This document shows, piece by piece, positions 51,166-61,266 of a stretch of DNA of 64,000 nucleotides. The stretch is from the NCBI RefSeq assembly GCF_022815725.1, contig NZ_JALGRF010000008.1:1-64000 (forward strand), in the 5' to 3' direction. This DNA is from Streptomyces sp. APSN-46.1 (GTDB lineage: Bacteria > Actinomycetota > Actinomycetes > Streptomycetales > Streptomycetaceae). Every line of letters starts with the position of its first letter. Position 1 is the stretch's first letter. The translations under genes and the position numbers were made by a program. Under the pieces are notes generated by a model. It worked only from the letters and a program-made list of their open reading frames with translations. It ran no database searches and was not told the DNA's origin.

Positions 51166-52749
51166 TCAGCTCACCAGGGTCGAAGGGGCCTCGGCCGGTT
51201 CCTGCGCGAGCGGAGCCGGGCTTCCGATGCCCCGCAGCAGAGCCGCGGCGAGCAGCGCCGCCCCGAGCAGCAGGACCGTTCCGCCCCAGGCCGCGTACTG
51301 CATTCCGTGGACGAAGGCCTCGCGGGCCAGGGTCAGTACCCGCTCGCCCGCTTCCCCGCCGAGCCCCCGGGCCGCGGCCACCGCCCCGCCCAGGGTCTCC
51401 CGCACGGCCGGATCCTGGCCCTCCAGGTCGCCGCGGTAGACGGCGGTGCCGAGGCTGCCCAGGAGCGCCATGCCGAGCGCTCCGCCGAACTCCTGCCCCG
51501 TCTCCAGCAGGGAGGCCGCCGAACCGGCCTTCTCGGCGGGGGCCGAGCTCAGGGCCATGTCACCGACCAGGGACATCACGGTGACGATGCCGGAGGCGAG
51601 CACGCCGGCGCCGGTCAGCAGCAGCCACAGGGAGTCGGTGTCCACCAGGGCGACCAGGGCGAACCCGGCGGCGGCCAGGACGAAGCCGCCGGCGATGACG
51701 TAGGCCCGGTCCACCTTCTGGGCCAGGGCGGCGGAGAGCGGCGCCGCCGCGCCGATGACGACCGAGGGGGCCAGGCTCCACAGGGCGGCCTCCAGGGTGC
51801 CCATGCCGAGCACCGACTGCAGGTACTGGGTGGTGAAGTAAGCCGAGCCCATCATGGCGAAGGCGGCGACCGTGTTGAGCGCGATGCCCGCCCCGAAGCC
51901 CCGGCCCTGGAAGAGGGCCCGGCTGACCATGGCGTCCTCACGGGTGCGCTGACGGCGGAGGAAGACGTACCCGAAGGCCAGGCCCACGGCGAGGCAGCCC
52001 ACGTACAGCGGCTCGAAGCCCTCGGCGGCGATCTCCTTGAGCGCGTAGACGACCGGCAGCACGGCGGCCATGGACAGCGGGACGCTCAGCAGGTCGAAGC
52101 GGCCGGGGGCCGGGTCCTTGAACTCCGGGACCAGCACGGGGACCAGGGCGAGCAGGAGCAGCATCGCGGGCACGTTGACGAGGAAGACCGAGCCCCACCA
52201 GAAGTGGTTCAGCATCACACCGCTCAGCACCGAGCCGAGGGCGATTCCGCCGGTCATGGCACCGGACCAGATGGCGATGGCCTGTCCGCGCTGCTTGGCG
52301 TCCTGGAAGAGGTTCCGGATGAGGGCCAGCGTGGAGGGCATCAGGGTCGCGCCGCCGATGCCGAGCAGGACGCGGGCCGCGATCAGCATCTCGGCGCTGG
52401 TGGCGTAGCCGGCGCCGATCGAGGCGAGGCCGAAGGCGGTCGCGCCGATCAGCAGCAGCTTGCGGCGGCCGATCCGGTCGCCGAGCGAGCCCATCGTGAT
52501 CAGCAGTCCGGAGAGGGCGAAGGCGTAGCTGTCGAAGATCCAGAGCTGCTGGGTGGCGCTCGGGTCGAGCTCGCTGGTGATGGCGGGGATGGCGAAGTAG
52601 AGGACGGAGACGTCCATGGAGACCAGGAGCAGGGGAAGCAGGAGGACGGTGAAGGCGGTCCACTCCCGGCGGCCGGCGGGGCGCCGTGCGGCGGGCGGCG
52701 CGGGGTTCGCGGAGTTCGCAGAGTTCGCAGAGTTCGCGGGATTCGTCAT
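51166..52749 (-). CDS. MFS drug-exporter family protein (DHA2, 14 helices)
   Basis: A 527-residue exporter. Motif A is GSLGDRIGRRKLLLIG near residue 88, antiporter motif C is SGAMTGGIALGSVLSGVML near 165, and helix 1 carries the DHA2-typical VSMDVSVLYFAIPAI. Fourteen hydrophobic segments are countable. It probably exports a toxic compound with proton antiport. The N-terminus contains an NSA repeat from a GTTCGCAGA-like DNA repeat. The ATG at 52749 is used. It is divergent from a TetR gene across a symmetrical operator, so it is expected to be induced by its substrate. Confidence 0.93.
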   Translation of the reverse strand: MTNPANSANSANSANPAPPAARRPAGRREWTAFTVLLLPLLLVSMDVSVLYFAIPAITSELDPSATQQLWIFDSYAFALSGLLITMGSLGDRIGRRKLLLIGATAFGLASIGAGYATSAEMLIAARVLLGIGGATLMPSTLALIRNLFQDAKQRGQAIAIWSGAMTGGIALGSVLSGVMLNHFWWGSVFLVNVPAMLLLLALVPVLVPEFKDPAPGRFDLLSVPLSMAAVLPVVYALKEIAAEGFEPLYVGCLAVGLAFGYVFLRRQRTREDAMVSRALFQGRGFGAGIALNTVAAFAMMGSAYFTTQYLQSVLGMGTLEAALWSLAPSVVIGAAAPLSAALAQKVDRAYVIAGGFVLAAAGFALVALVDTDSLWLLLTGAGVLASGIVTVMSLVGDMALSSAPAEKAGSAASLLETGQEFGGALGMALLGSLGTAVYRGDLEGQDPAVRETLGGAVAAARGLGGEAGERVLTLAREAFVHGMQYAAWGGTVLLLGAALLAAALLRGIGSPAPLAQEPAEAPSTLVS

Positions 52750-52761
52750 GAGCGGCAATGT

Positions 52762-52821
52762 ACAAGCGTCATAAATGTCTGTCTAGTACGAGCGTATGGA
52801 ACGTTCGTATATGACGCTTGT
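52762..52821. promoter_or_regulatory. TetR operator with two nested dyads
   Basis: ACAAGCGTCATA/TATGACGCTTGT (52762-52773, 52810-52821) is perfect over 12 bp and encloses TACGAGCGT/ACGTTCGTA (52787-52795, 52801-52809, one mismatch). Four half-sites of the form AC[AG]A[GA]CGT result, spread evenly through the 90-bp divergent promoter of the exporter and its TetR regulator. Confidence 0.8.
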
Positions 52822-52838
52822 CTTGCTACGCTGCGGGC

Positions 52839-53435
52839 ATGGGACACCGTGAAGATCTGCTCGAAGGCGCCAAGAAGTGCCTGGTCGACAAGGGGTTCGT
52901 GCGCACGACCGCGCGCGACATCGTCAAGGCGTCCGGCGCCAACCTGGCGTCGATCGGCTATCACTACGGCTCGAAGGACGCTCTGCTGACGCAGGCCTTC
53001 ATCGAGCTCATGCAGGAATGGGGAGAGGTCTTCCAAGGTGACGTGCCCGGTGAGGGCGGCTCGCTGGAGCGGTTCCGCGGAGTCTGGGACGGGGTGCTGT
53101 CCCAGTCCGAGGGTGGACGGCCGATCTGGGCGGCGAGCCTGGAGGTGGCGCTGAGCGGGGACCGGCTGCCGGACCTGCGCGCGATGCTCGCCGCCTCGCA
53201 GGGGGAGGGGCGCCGGGGCCTGATCGCCATGTTCACCGGGCGGCCCGAGGAGGAGATCACCGAGCGGGAGGTGCGCACGCTCGGGGCGTTCTACCAGGCG
53301 CTGCTGAACGGGCTGATGATCCAGTGGATGTTCGACCCCGAATCGGCCGCCACCGCCGAGGAGTTCACGGACGGCATGCGGCAGGCGGCGGAGGCACTGA
53401 CCCGGGGCGGCGCGGGCGGTGCCGAGTCCTCCTGA
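52839..53435 (+). CDS. TetR-family repressor of the adjacent exporter
   Basis: A 198-residue regulator. The HTH covers residues 6-50 (REDLLEGAKKCLVDKGFVRT through ASIGYHYGSKDALLTQAF). The C-terminal ligand domain is of the AefR/TetR_C type (EVRTLGAFYQALLNGLMIQWM). The ATG at 52839 starts 18 bp after the operator. By position and by the nested dyads it should repress both itself and the MFS exporter until an inducer binds. Confidence 0.92.
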   Translation: MGHREDLLEGAKKCLVDKGFVRTTARDIVKASGANLASIGYHYGSKDALLTQAFIELMQEWGEVFQGDVPGEGGSLERFRGVWDGVLSQSEGGRPIWAASLEVALSGDRLPDLRAMLAASQGEGRRGLIAMFTGRPEEEITEREVRTLGAFYQALLNGLMIQWMFDPESAATAEEFTDGMRQAAEALTRGGAGGAESS

Positions 53436-53498
53436 GGGAGTGCGTCGGCGGGTGGCCCGGCTCGGCGGTGGGCGGCCCGCCCTCGGTGCCCGCGTGGA

Positions 53499-54731
53499 TC
53501 AGCCGTAGAGGCGGGCCGCCTTGAGGGCCATGTGGAGCAGCAGGCGGTCCTCGCCCTCGTCCAGGTCGAGGCCGGTCAGTTGCTCGACGCGGGCCAGCCG
53601 GTAGTACAGGGTCTGGCGGTGGATACCCAGGGCCGCCGCCGCCCGGCCGGCCTGGCCGGCGGAGTCGAGGAACACCTCGGCGGTGCGGGCGAGTTCCCGG
53701 TGGGCGGGGCTCAGCAGGGCCCGGGTCGCGGGGTCGTCCGCCGGGTCCGCCGACAGCGCGGCCAGCATCCGGTACGGGCCGATGTCCGACCACTGCGCGA
53801 CCGGCCCGAGCCGGGGCTGGGCCGCCGCCGACCGGGCGCCCGCCGAGGCCTCCGCCCAGGCGTCGGCGAGGGTGGTCAGCCCCCGGCGGGGCTCCCCGAT
53901 CCCGGCGGTCGGGCGGCCCGGGTGCTGCCCGCCCGGCTGGAGCAGCCGGGTCGCCAGGGCCACCGCCGGGGTCAGGACGTCCGCCGAGCGCAGCCTGACC
54001 AGCACACCGAGAGCCTGCCCGTCCGCGGACGCTGCCCCAGATGCGGCCTTCGTCCCGGGCGCCTGGCCCGACGCGGATCCCGGCTCGGGGGCGTCGGTTT
54101 CGCGGCCCGGCCAGGGCCACGGGGCCACGCACATGGCCGCGGCGCCCGGAACCGACGCCGGGGCCTCGCCGGCCCACGGGGCCACGCACACCACCGCGTG
54201 CAGCCCGTCGGCCCCCGCGCCCAGGGCCACCCGGAGCGCGGCCACCGCCATGTCCCGCTGCCCGCCCCGCCCGGCCGTGAGCACCGCCAGGAACTCCCGC
54301 GACAGGTCCGCCCCCGCCTTCGCCTCCGCGGCGAGCAGGACCCCGATCCGCTCGGCCACCTCCATGGCCGCCTCCAGGACCGCCGGCCCGGGGCCCGGAT
54401 CCCGATCGAGGAGCCACACGTAGCCCTGCACGATGCCCCGGTACCGCACCGGCAGGCAGATCCGCCCCCGGAAGACCCCCGCCTCCGGCGCCGCCGGAAT
54501 CCGCACGGGACCGGTGGCGCGGGCGATGCCGAAGCCCTCGAACCAGGACCGGACGGCCGCCGTCGACTGGCGGGTCAGGATCGAGCGGGTGCGCACGGGA
54601 TCCATCGCGAGGTCGTCGTCGCTGTCGTGCGCGCCGAAGGCGATGAGGCGGAAGTCCCGGTTCTCCAGCGTCGCGGGGGCCCCGAGCAGCGCCGAAATCT
54701 CGTCCACCAGGTCCTGGTAATCGCCCTTCAC
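53499..54731 (-). CDS. PucR-family regulator, likely of proline utilisation
   Basis: A 410-residue regulator with the PucR/CdaR layout: an N-terminal sensory part (FRLIAFGAHDSDDDLAMDP), a GGDEF-like middle lacking any catalytic motif, and the C-terminal HTH (RAAAALGIHRQTLYYRLARV near residue 360). A variable Ala/Gly/Pro-rich linker lies around residues 205-245. GTG 54731 is preferred because GGGAG lies about ten bases upstream; GTG 54737 is possible. Divergent from the proline dehydrogenase gene, with dyads between, so control of proline catabolism is the natural inference. Confidence 0.85.
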   Translation of the reverse strand: MKGDYQDLVDEISALLGAPATLENRDFRLIAFGAHDSDDDLAMDPVRTRSILTRQSTAAVRSWFEGFGIARATGPVRIPAAPEAGVFRGRICLPVRYRGIVQGYVWLLDRDPGPGPAVLEAAMEVAERIGVLLAAEAKAGADLSREFLAVLTAGRGGQRDMAVAALRVALGAGADGLHAVVCVAPWAGEAPASVPGAAAMCVAPWPWPGRETDAPEPGSASGQAPGTKAASGAASADGQALGVLVRLRSADVLTPAVALATRLLQPGGQHPGRPTAGIGEPRRGLTTLADAWAEASAGARSAAAQPRLGPVAQWSDIGPYRMLAALSADPADDPATRALLSPAHRELARTAEVFLDSAGQAGRAAAALGIHRQTLYYRLARVEQLTGLDLDEGEDRLLLHMALKAARLYG

Positions 54732-54798
54732 CCGCACATTCTCCCACCCCGCGAGCGGGTCTTCAGACAGATGTATGAGATCGCGGCCACGGATGCGT

Positions 54799-54832
54799 GA
54801 CAGCTGTCGATGGCAGAGGATCGACGCGATCC
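54799..54832. promoter_or_regulatory. Candidate PucR-type operators between regulator and proline dehydrogenase
   Basis: Two dyads, GACAGCTGTC (54799-54808) and GGATCG-ACG-CGATCC (54818-54832), lie centrally in the 200-bp divergent region. The following 40 bp are unusually T-rich and are the probable core promoter of the proline genes. Confidence 0.5.
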
Positions 54833-54930
54833 TTAGGTTTCACGGTGGTTTTACTTGCGTTTTCCTTACGGCCGCAGCCCACCCCCGCGGCGGACCGTAT
54901 GACTGCTTCTGCCACCCGTTGGAGGTGCCC

Positions 54931-55857
54931 GTGCTGGGTCCCGCGATCCTCGCCGCCTCGCGCAGCGACAAGATGCGCCGAATCGTCTCTGCCGCCCCGG
55001 TGACCAAGCCCGTGGTGAACCGGTTCATCCCCGGTGAGACGGTCGACCAGGTCATCCCGATCGTCGAGGACCTCACCCGGAAGGGCCTTGAGGTCACCCT
55101 CGACGTCGTGGGTGAGGACATCACGACCGTGGAGCAGTCCTACGCCGCGCGGGACGCCTACCTGGAGCTCATCGCCCGCCTGGCCGACCTCGGCCTCGGC
55201 GAGAAGGCCGAGATGTCGGTCAAGCTGTCGATGTTCGGCCAGGCGCTGGAAGGCGGCCACGAGCTGGCGCTCGCCAACGTCCGCCCGGTCGTCGAGGCCG
55301 CCGCCGCCATCGGCACCACCGTCACCCTGGACGCCGAGGACCACACCACCCTCGACTCGATGTTCGCCATCCACGAGGAGCTGCGCCGGGACTTCCCGCA
55401 GACCGGCTGCGTGATCCAGGCGTACCTCTTCCGCACCGAGGCCGACGCCCACCGCCTGGCCGCCGCCGGCAGCCGCGTCCGGATCGTGAAGGGCGCCTAC
55501 AAGGAGCCCGCCGAGGTCGCGTACCAGGACAAGGCCGAGATCGACAAGGCGTACGTCCGCATCCTGAAGATCCTGATGGAGGGCGAGGGCTACCCGATGA
55601 TCGGGTCCCACGACCCGCGGCTCATCGCCATCACCCAGGAGCTCGCGCGCAAGGCCGGGCGCAAACTGGACGAGTACGAGTTCCAGATGCTCTACGGGAT
55701 CCGCAGTGAGGAGCACCTGCGGCTCGCCGCCGAGGGCCACCGGATGCGCGTGTACACCGCGTACGGGACCGACTGGTACGGCTACTTCATGCGCCGCCTC
55801 GCGGAGAAGCCGGCCAACCTGCTCTTCTTCGTCCGCTCGATGATCACCAAGAACTAG
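54931..55857 (+). CDS. Proline dehydrogenase (monofunctional)
   Basis: A 308-residue flavoenzyme that oxidises proline to pyrroline-5-carboxylate. The barrel motifs are KAEMSVKLSMFGQALEGG, VTLDAEDHTTLDSMF, GCVIQAYLFRTEADA and VRIVKGAYKEPAEVAYQDK; EYEFQMLYGIR near the end contacts the substrate. GTG 54931 has GGAGGTG upstream; longer frames have no ribosome site. Its length matches monofunctional bacterial PRODH rather than fused PutA. The next gene, 32 bp downstream, completes the pathway. Confidence 0.95.
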   Translation: MLGPAILAASRSDKMRRIVSAAPVTKPVVNRFIPGETVDQVIPIVEDLTRKGLEVTLDVVGEDITTVEQSYAARDAYLELIARLADLGLGEKAEMSVKLSMFGQALEGGHELALANVRPVVEAAAAIGTTVTLDAEDHTTLDSMFAIHEELRRDFPQTGCVIQAYLFRTEADAHRLAAAGSRVRIVKGAYKEPAEVAYQDKAEIDKAYVRILKILMEGEGYPMIGSHDPRLIAITQELARKAGRKLDEYEFQMLYGIRSEEHLRLAAEGHRMRVYTAYGTDWYGYFMRRLAEKPANLLFFVRSMITKN

Positions 55858-55889
55858 GTCCAAGAACAAGGTCAAGGAGTACCAGACCC

Positions 55890-57521
<1,632 letters not shown>

Positions 57522-57543
57522 TCCCCGCCCCCCGCTGAACCCC

Positions 57544-57580
57544 GCCCCCGCTCCGGTACCCCCAAGCCCGGAGCGGGGGC
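57544..57580 (+). terminator. Terminator of the proline operon
   Basis: Perfect 13-bp arms (57544-57556, 57568-57580) with an 11-base loop. Confidence 0.8.
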
Positions 57581-57633
57581 GGTTCCAATTCCGGCGCGGA
57601 CCCGACCGCTCATACCTCGACTCAGAGCTCGAC

Positions 57634-58335
57634 TCAGACCTCGACCATGACCTGGTCCAGGGACTTGCGCAGGAGGTCCGGGACCTCGCAGTCGTCGGCG
57701 GGGTAGCCGACGGGGATGACCGCGAAGGCCTTCTCGTTCTCCGGGCGGTCCAGGACGTGGCCCAGGAACCGCATCGGGCTCGGCGTGTGGATCAGGGCGG
57801 CGAGGCCGCTGAGGTGGAGGGCGGAGAGCAGCATGCCGACGGCGATGCCGACCGACTCGTCCACGTAGTAGTGCTTGCGCTTGGTGCCGTCGGGGCCGAG
57901 CCAGTAGCGCTGCTGGAAGACGACGATCAGCGCGGGCGCGTCGGTGAGGTGGGTCTTGACGGCGTCCGTGCCGATGGGGCGCAGGGCGGCGAGCCATTCG
58001 TCGCCGAGGCGGCCGTCGTAGGAGAGCTGCTCCTCCTGCTCGGCGGCGGCGCGGATCTGCTGCCGGACGGCCGGGTCCTTGACCAGGACGAAGGTCCACG
58101 GCTGCTGGTGCGCCCCCGAGGGCGCGGTCGCGGCGCACGCGACGGCGTCCCGGACGACCTGCTCGGGCACGGGGTCGGGGGAGAACTGGCGCACCGTCCG
58201 CCGCTCGTCCATCCGCGCGCGCAACTCGGCCGCGCGCGCGAGGGATTCAGAGGGCGCCATCCGCTCCGGGCGGTAGGCGACGGGACGGTACGGCTCACCG
58301 TGGGTGGGAGTCCACTGCTGGGTCTCAGGCGACAT
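57634..58335 (-). CDS. Iodotyrosine-deiodinase-like nitroreductase-family flavoprotein
   Basis: A 233-residue FMN protein. ERRTVRQFSPDPVPEQVV and TAPSGAHQQPWTFVLVKDP match the iodotyrosine deiodinase (IYD) branch closely rather than generic nitroreductases. The three residues that bind the halotyrosine zwitterion in IYD have counterparts Glu102, Tyr106 and Lys127 at exactly the same spacing (4 and 21 residues) as in the human enzyme, as I remember it. The C-terminal VIPVGYPADDCEVPDLLRKS also fits. Reductive dehalogenation of halotyrosines is therefore the best guess. It has no soluble signal or membrane anchor. Confidence 0.85.
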   Translation of the reverse strand: MSPETQQWTPTHGEPYRPVAYRPERMAPSESLARAAELRARMDERRTVRQFSPDPVPEQVVRDAVACAATAPSGAHQQPWTFVLVKDPAVRQQIRAAAEQEEQLSYDGRLGDEWLAALRPIGTDAVKTHLTDAPALIVVFQQRYWLGPDGTKRKHYYVDESVGIAVGMLLSALHLSGLAALIHTPSPMRFLGHVLDRPENEKAFAVIPVGYPADDCEVPDLLRKSLDQVMVEV

Positions 58336-58467
58336 GATCCGAGTCTGCCGAGGCCCCGACCGGCCCGGCTAGCGTCGCGTCGGCCGAATCCGGGCCGGTG
58401 GAGGCCGCCTCGGTGTCCGCAATGCGGGCCCCCCGCCGCCGCGGACCGGCGTTGGTACGGTCCCGGG

Positions 58468-58584
58468 ATGGGCCACTGGGACGCATACGCGGAAGCCGTC
58501 GCCGTACGGGCGCGGGTACGGGAGCCGGCGGCGCCCGCGAGCCCCGACTTCCGCACCTGGTACACCGACGGGCTGGAGCAGTGA
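58468..58584 (+). CDS. 38-residue reading frame coupled to the AAC(2')-I-like gene
   Basis: MGHWDAYAEAVAVRARVREP and the ending DFRTWYTDGLEQ have protein-like composition. Its stop overlaps the ATG of the acetyltransferase gene (TGATG), so translation is coupled. TACGGT (58457-58462) lies five bases before the ATG, as in leaderless Streptomyces transcripts. It may be a true small protein or a regulatory upstream frame; function unknown. Confidence 0.6.
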   Translation: MGHWDAYAEAVAVRARVREPAAPASPDFRTWYTDGLEQ

Positions 58585-59126
58585 TGGACACCCTCGTACG
58601 GCACACCTCGCAGCTCGGCGGCGAAGAGCTCGCGGCCGTCCGCGCGCTCCTCGACGGCGCCTTCGACGGCGACTTCGGCGAGGAGGACTTCGAGCACGCC
58701 CTCGGCGGGGTCCACGTGCTGGTACGGGACGAGGGCGGGGAACTCCTCGCGCACGGCAGCGTCGTCCAGCGGCGCGTGGTGCATCAGGGGCGCGCCCTGC
58801 GCGTCGGGTACGTCGAGGCCGTGGCCGTACGGGCCGACCGGCGGCGTCGCGGCCTCGGCGGGCTCGTCATGGCCGAGCTGGAGCGGGTGATCGGGCGGGC
58901 GTACGTGCTCGGGGCCCTGTCCGCCTCCGAGGCCGCCGCCGCCCTGTACCGGAGCCGGGGCTGGCAGGTGTGGGCCGGGCGGATCGGGACGCTCGGGCCG
59001 CAGGGGCCCGAGCGGCTCCCCGAGGAGGAGGGCAGCACCTACCTCTGGGCACCGCCCGGCGCGGCCCTGCCGGACCCCGCCGCCGGGCGGCTCGACTTCG
59101 ACTGGCGCAACGGGGACGTCCTGTAG
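58584..59126 (+). CDS. Aminoglycoside 2'-N-acetyltransferase homologue, AAC(2')-I family
   Basis: A 180-residue GNAT protein. DGDFGEEDFEHALGGVHVLV, SVVQRRVVHQGRALRVGYVE, AVRADRRRRGLGGLVM and YVLGALSASEAAAALYRSRG line up along the whole length with the mycobacterial AAC(2')-I enzymes as I remember them, and the tail DFDWRNGDVL corresponds to their CDWRAGDVW end. These enzymes acetylate the 2'-amino group of gentamicin- or tobramycin-type aminoglycosides; mycobacterial ones may have other physiological substrates. Acetyl-CoA binding by RRRRGLG is intact. Ends 10 bp from the convergent phospholipase C gene. Confidence 0.87.
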   Translation: MDTLVRHTSQLGGEELAAVRALLDGAFDGDFGEEDFEHALGGVHVLVRDEGGELLAHGSVVQRRVVHQGRALRVGYVEAVAVRADRRRRGLGGLVMAELERVIGRAYVLGALSASEAAAALYRSRGWQVWAGRIGTLGPQGPERLPEEEGSTYLWAPPGAALPDPAAGRLDFDWRNGDVL

Positions 59127-59136
59127 GGGGCGGCGG

Positions 59137-61185
59137 CTAAGAGCCCGAGACGCTGGGCGCGCCCGATTCGATGTGGCCCGTGTAGCGGCGGGACCAGGTG
59201 CCGTCGGAGTCCGCGAGGATCGTGAAGTCGTACCAGCCGTTGGCGTAGGCGACCGCGTTGAAGTAGTCCTCGCGCGAGGAGTTCGCCGGGACCGTGTACG
59301 TCCACGGGCCGTCCGTCCGGTAGGCGTTCGGGCGGATCGTGAACGTGACCGGCGTGGCCGAGGTGTTGGTCATCTTGAAGTAGACGGCCGTCTTGCCGGT
59401 GCCCGGCTCCACCGCGAAGCGGGCCGCGACCTCGATCGCCTTGCCCGCCTTCGACGCGTCGCCGATGAACCGCCGCAGGAACCGGTTCGGGCCGTACATC
59501 GAGATGTCGTACTTGCCGGAGCCGCTGCCGAGGCCGATGTTGAAGTAGTCCGTCGAGGTGGAGCCCGGGTCCACCGTGTACTGCCAGGCCGCCGTGTCCC
59601 GGTACTGGTGCGGGTGGATCGAGAAGTGCGCCGCCCGCTTCGCCTCCGAGCCCTGGTTGGTCATCGAGAACCAGGCCAGGATCTTCCCGGCCGCCCCGAA
59701 CTCGAAGCGGTCCAGGTTGCCGTTGACCTGGTACGGAAGGGCTCGCGCCGGCCGTGTTCCGGGCTCCTGTGCCGGGAGGGCGTTGTCCTGCGGTGCCGGG
59801 TTGGGGAGCGGGCCGCAGGTGGACTGGCCGATGACCTTCGCCGTGGACGGGAGCCCGGCGGGGACTCCGTGGACGGGGTGTGCGAAATCGAAGACGCCCG
59901 TCAGGTCGCCCACCACCTTGCGGCGCCACGCGCTGATGTTCGGGCAGGTGGCGGGGGTGCCGAGGGCCGCCGTCCAGGTCTCCATGAAGCGCAGCACCGA
60001 GGTGTGGTCGAAGACCTCCGAGCTCACCCAGCCGCCGCGCGTCCACGGGGACATCACGATCATCGGCACGCGGAAGCCGAGGCCGATCGGGGTGCCGTCG
60101 ATGTACTCGCCCGGCGTGCCCGGCGGGGCGACCGGCGGCGGGACGTGGTCGAAGAAGCCGTCGTTCTCGTCGTAGTTCAGGAAGAGGACCGTGGAGTCGA
60201 AGACCTCGGGGTTCGCGGCCAGCGCCCGGTAGACCAGGTCCACGAAGTGCGCGCCGTCGCCGGGCGGGGCGTACGGGTGCTCGGAGAAGGCCTCGTTCGC
60301 CACGACCCAGGAGACCTGGGGCAGCGTGCCCGCGACCACGTCGGCGCGGATGGCGGCGGCGATGTCGTCCGGGGTCGAGCCGGTGACCTTCGGGACCGAG
60401 CCCATGCCGCGGTCCCACAGCGGGTTGCCCGGGGCGGCGTCGGTGAACTTCTTGAAGTAGGCCAGACCGTTGTCCCCGTAGTTGTCCTGGGCGTTCTGGT
60501 AGACCTTCCAGCTCATGCCGGCCCGCTGGAGGGCCTCCGCGTACGTTTCCCAGGTCAGCCCGGACTCGTCGCCGCCGTCCTTGCTGCCCGCGTCGACCTT
60601 GCCGCTCCACAGGAACGTGCGGTTCGGGCCGGTGGCGCTGAGCGTGGAGCAGAAGTACGCGTCGCAGATCGTGTAGTTGTCGGCGAGGCCGTAATGGAAG
60701 GGTATGTCGCCGCGGTCCAGGTACCCGAGCGTGCGGGTGTTGCCGACGCCGGCGACCCAGTTGTCCATCCGGCCCTTGTTCCACGCGGCGTGCTGCGAGG
60801 TCCAGCTGTGCGGGAGGTCGCCGTTGCACTGGGCCAGCGTCTCGCCGTCCACGCCGCCCGCCGGCGGGGTGGCGCTGAGCTTCCACGGGTACTGGCGGCC
60901 GCCCCAGTTGGGCTGGTTGAACATGCCCCAGCCGCCCGGGATGTTGCCGGCGGCGCGGTCGCCGAAGCCCCGGACGCCCTTCAGCCTGCCGAAGTAGTGG
61001 TCGAAGCTACGGTTCTCCTGCATGAGGATCACCACGTGCTTCACGTCGGTGATCGTGCCGCTCGCGGCGGCCGCCGCCGCCGAGGCCGGCGAGGACGCCG
61101 AGGCCGGCGCGATCGCGGGCAGGGCCCCGCCCGCCATCAGCCCGGCGCCGATTCCCACGAATCCTCTGCGGCTGATCGGTGTCAC
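59137..61185 (-). CDS. Tat-secreted phospholipase C (phosphocholine-type, acid phosphatase superfamily)
   Basis: A 682-residue secreted enzyme. The Tat motif SRRGFVGIGAG opens the protein, with a hydrophobic stretch and an AxA region around residue 30. The catalytic domain shows HVVILMQENRSFDHYFGRLKG with the nucleophile region, and LNYDENDGFFDHVPPP and MIVMSPWTRGGWVSSEVFDH near 340-390 as metal ligands. Two C-terminal DUF756 repeats (LDRFEFGAAGKILAWFSMTN; NRFLRRFIG) follow. It hydrolyses phospholipids outside the cell, often under phosphate starvation. GTG 61185 follows GGAGGCGAG on the minus strand. Confidence 0.93.
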   Translation of the reverse strand: MTPISRRGFVGIGAGLMAGGALPAIAPASASSPASAAAAAASGTITDVKHVVILMQENRSFDHYFGRLKGVRGFGDRAAGNIPGGWGMFNQPNWGGRQYPWKLSATPPAGGVDGETLAQCNGDLPHSWTSQHAAWNKGRMDNWVAGVGNTRTLGYLDRGDIPFHYGLADNYTICDAYFCSTLSATGPNRTFLWSGKVDAGSKDGGDESGLTWETYAEALQRAGMSWKVYQNAQDNYGDNGLAYFKKFTDAAPGNPLWDRGMGSVPKVTGSTPDDIAAAIRADVVAGTLPQVSWVVANEAFSEHPYAPPGDGAHFVDLVYRALAANPEVFDSTVLFLNYDENDGFFDHVPPPVAPPGTPGEYIDGTPIGLGFRVPMIVMSPWTRGGWVSSEVFDHTSVLRFMETWTAALGTPATCPNISAWRRKVVGDLTGVFDFAHPVHGVPAGLPSTAKVIGQSTCGPLPNPAPQDNALPAQEPGTRPARALPYQVNGNLDRFEFGAAGKILAWFSMTNQGSEAKRAAHFSIHPHQYRDTAAWQYTVDPGSTSTDYFNIGLGSGSGKYDISMYGPNRFLRRFIGDASKAGKAIEVAARFAVEPGTGKTAVYFKMTNTSATPVTFTIRPNAYRTDGPWTYTVPANSSREDYFNAVAYANGWYDFTILADSDGTWSRRYTGHIESGAPSVSGS

Positions 61186-61266
61186 TGGCTACTCGCCTCC
61201 AACTCAAGTGCCCCGCTGGCACATTGTCGGCAAGGGTGGCGGGAGCCGGTCCAAAGGTCTACATCC

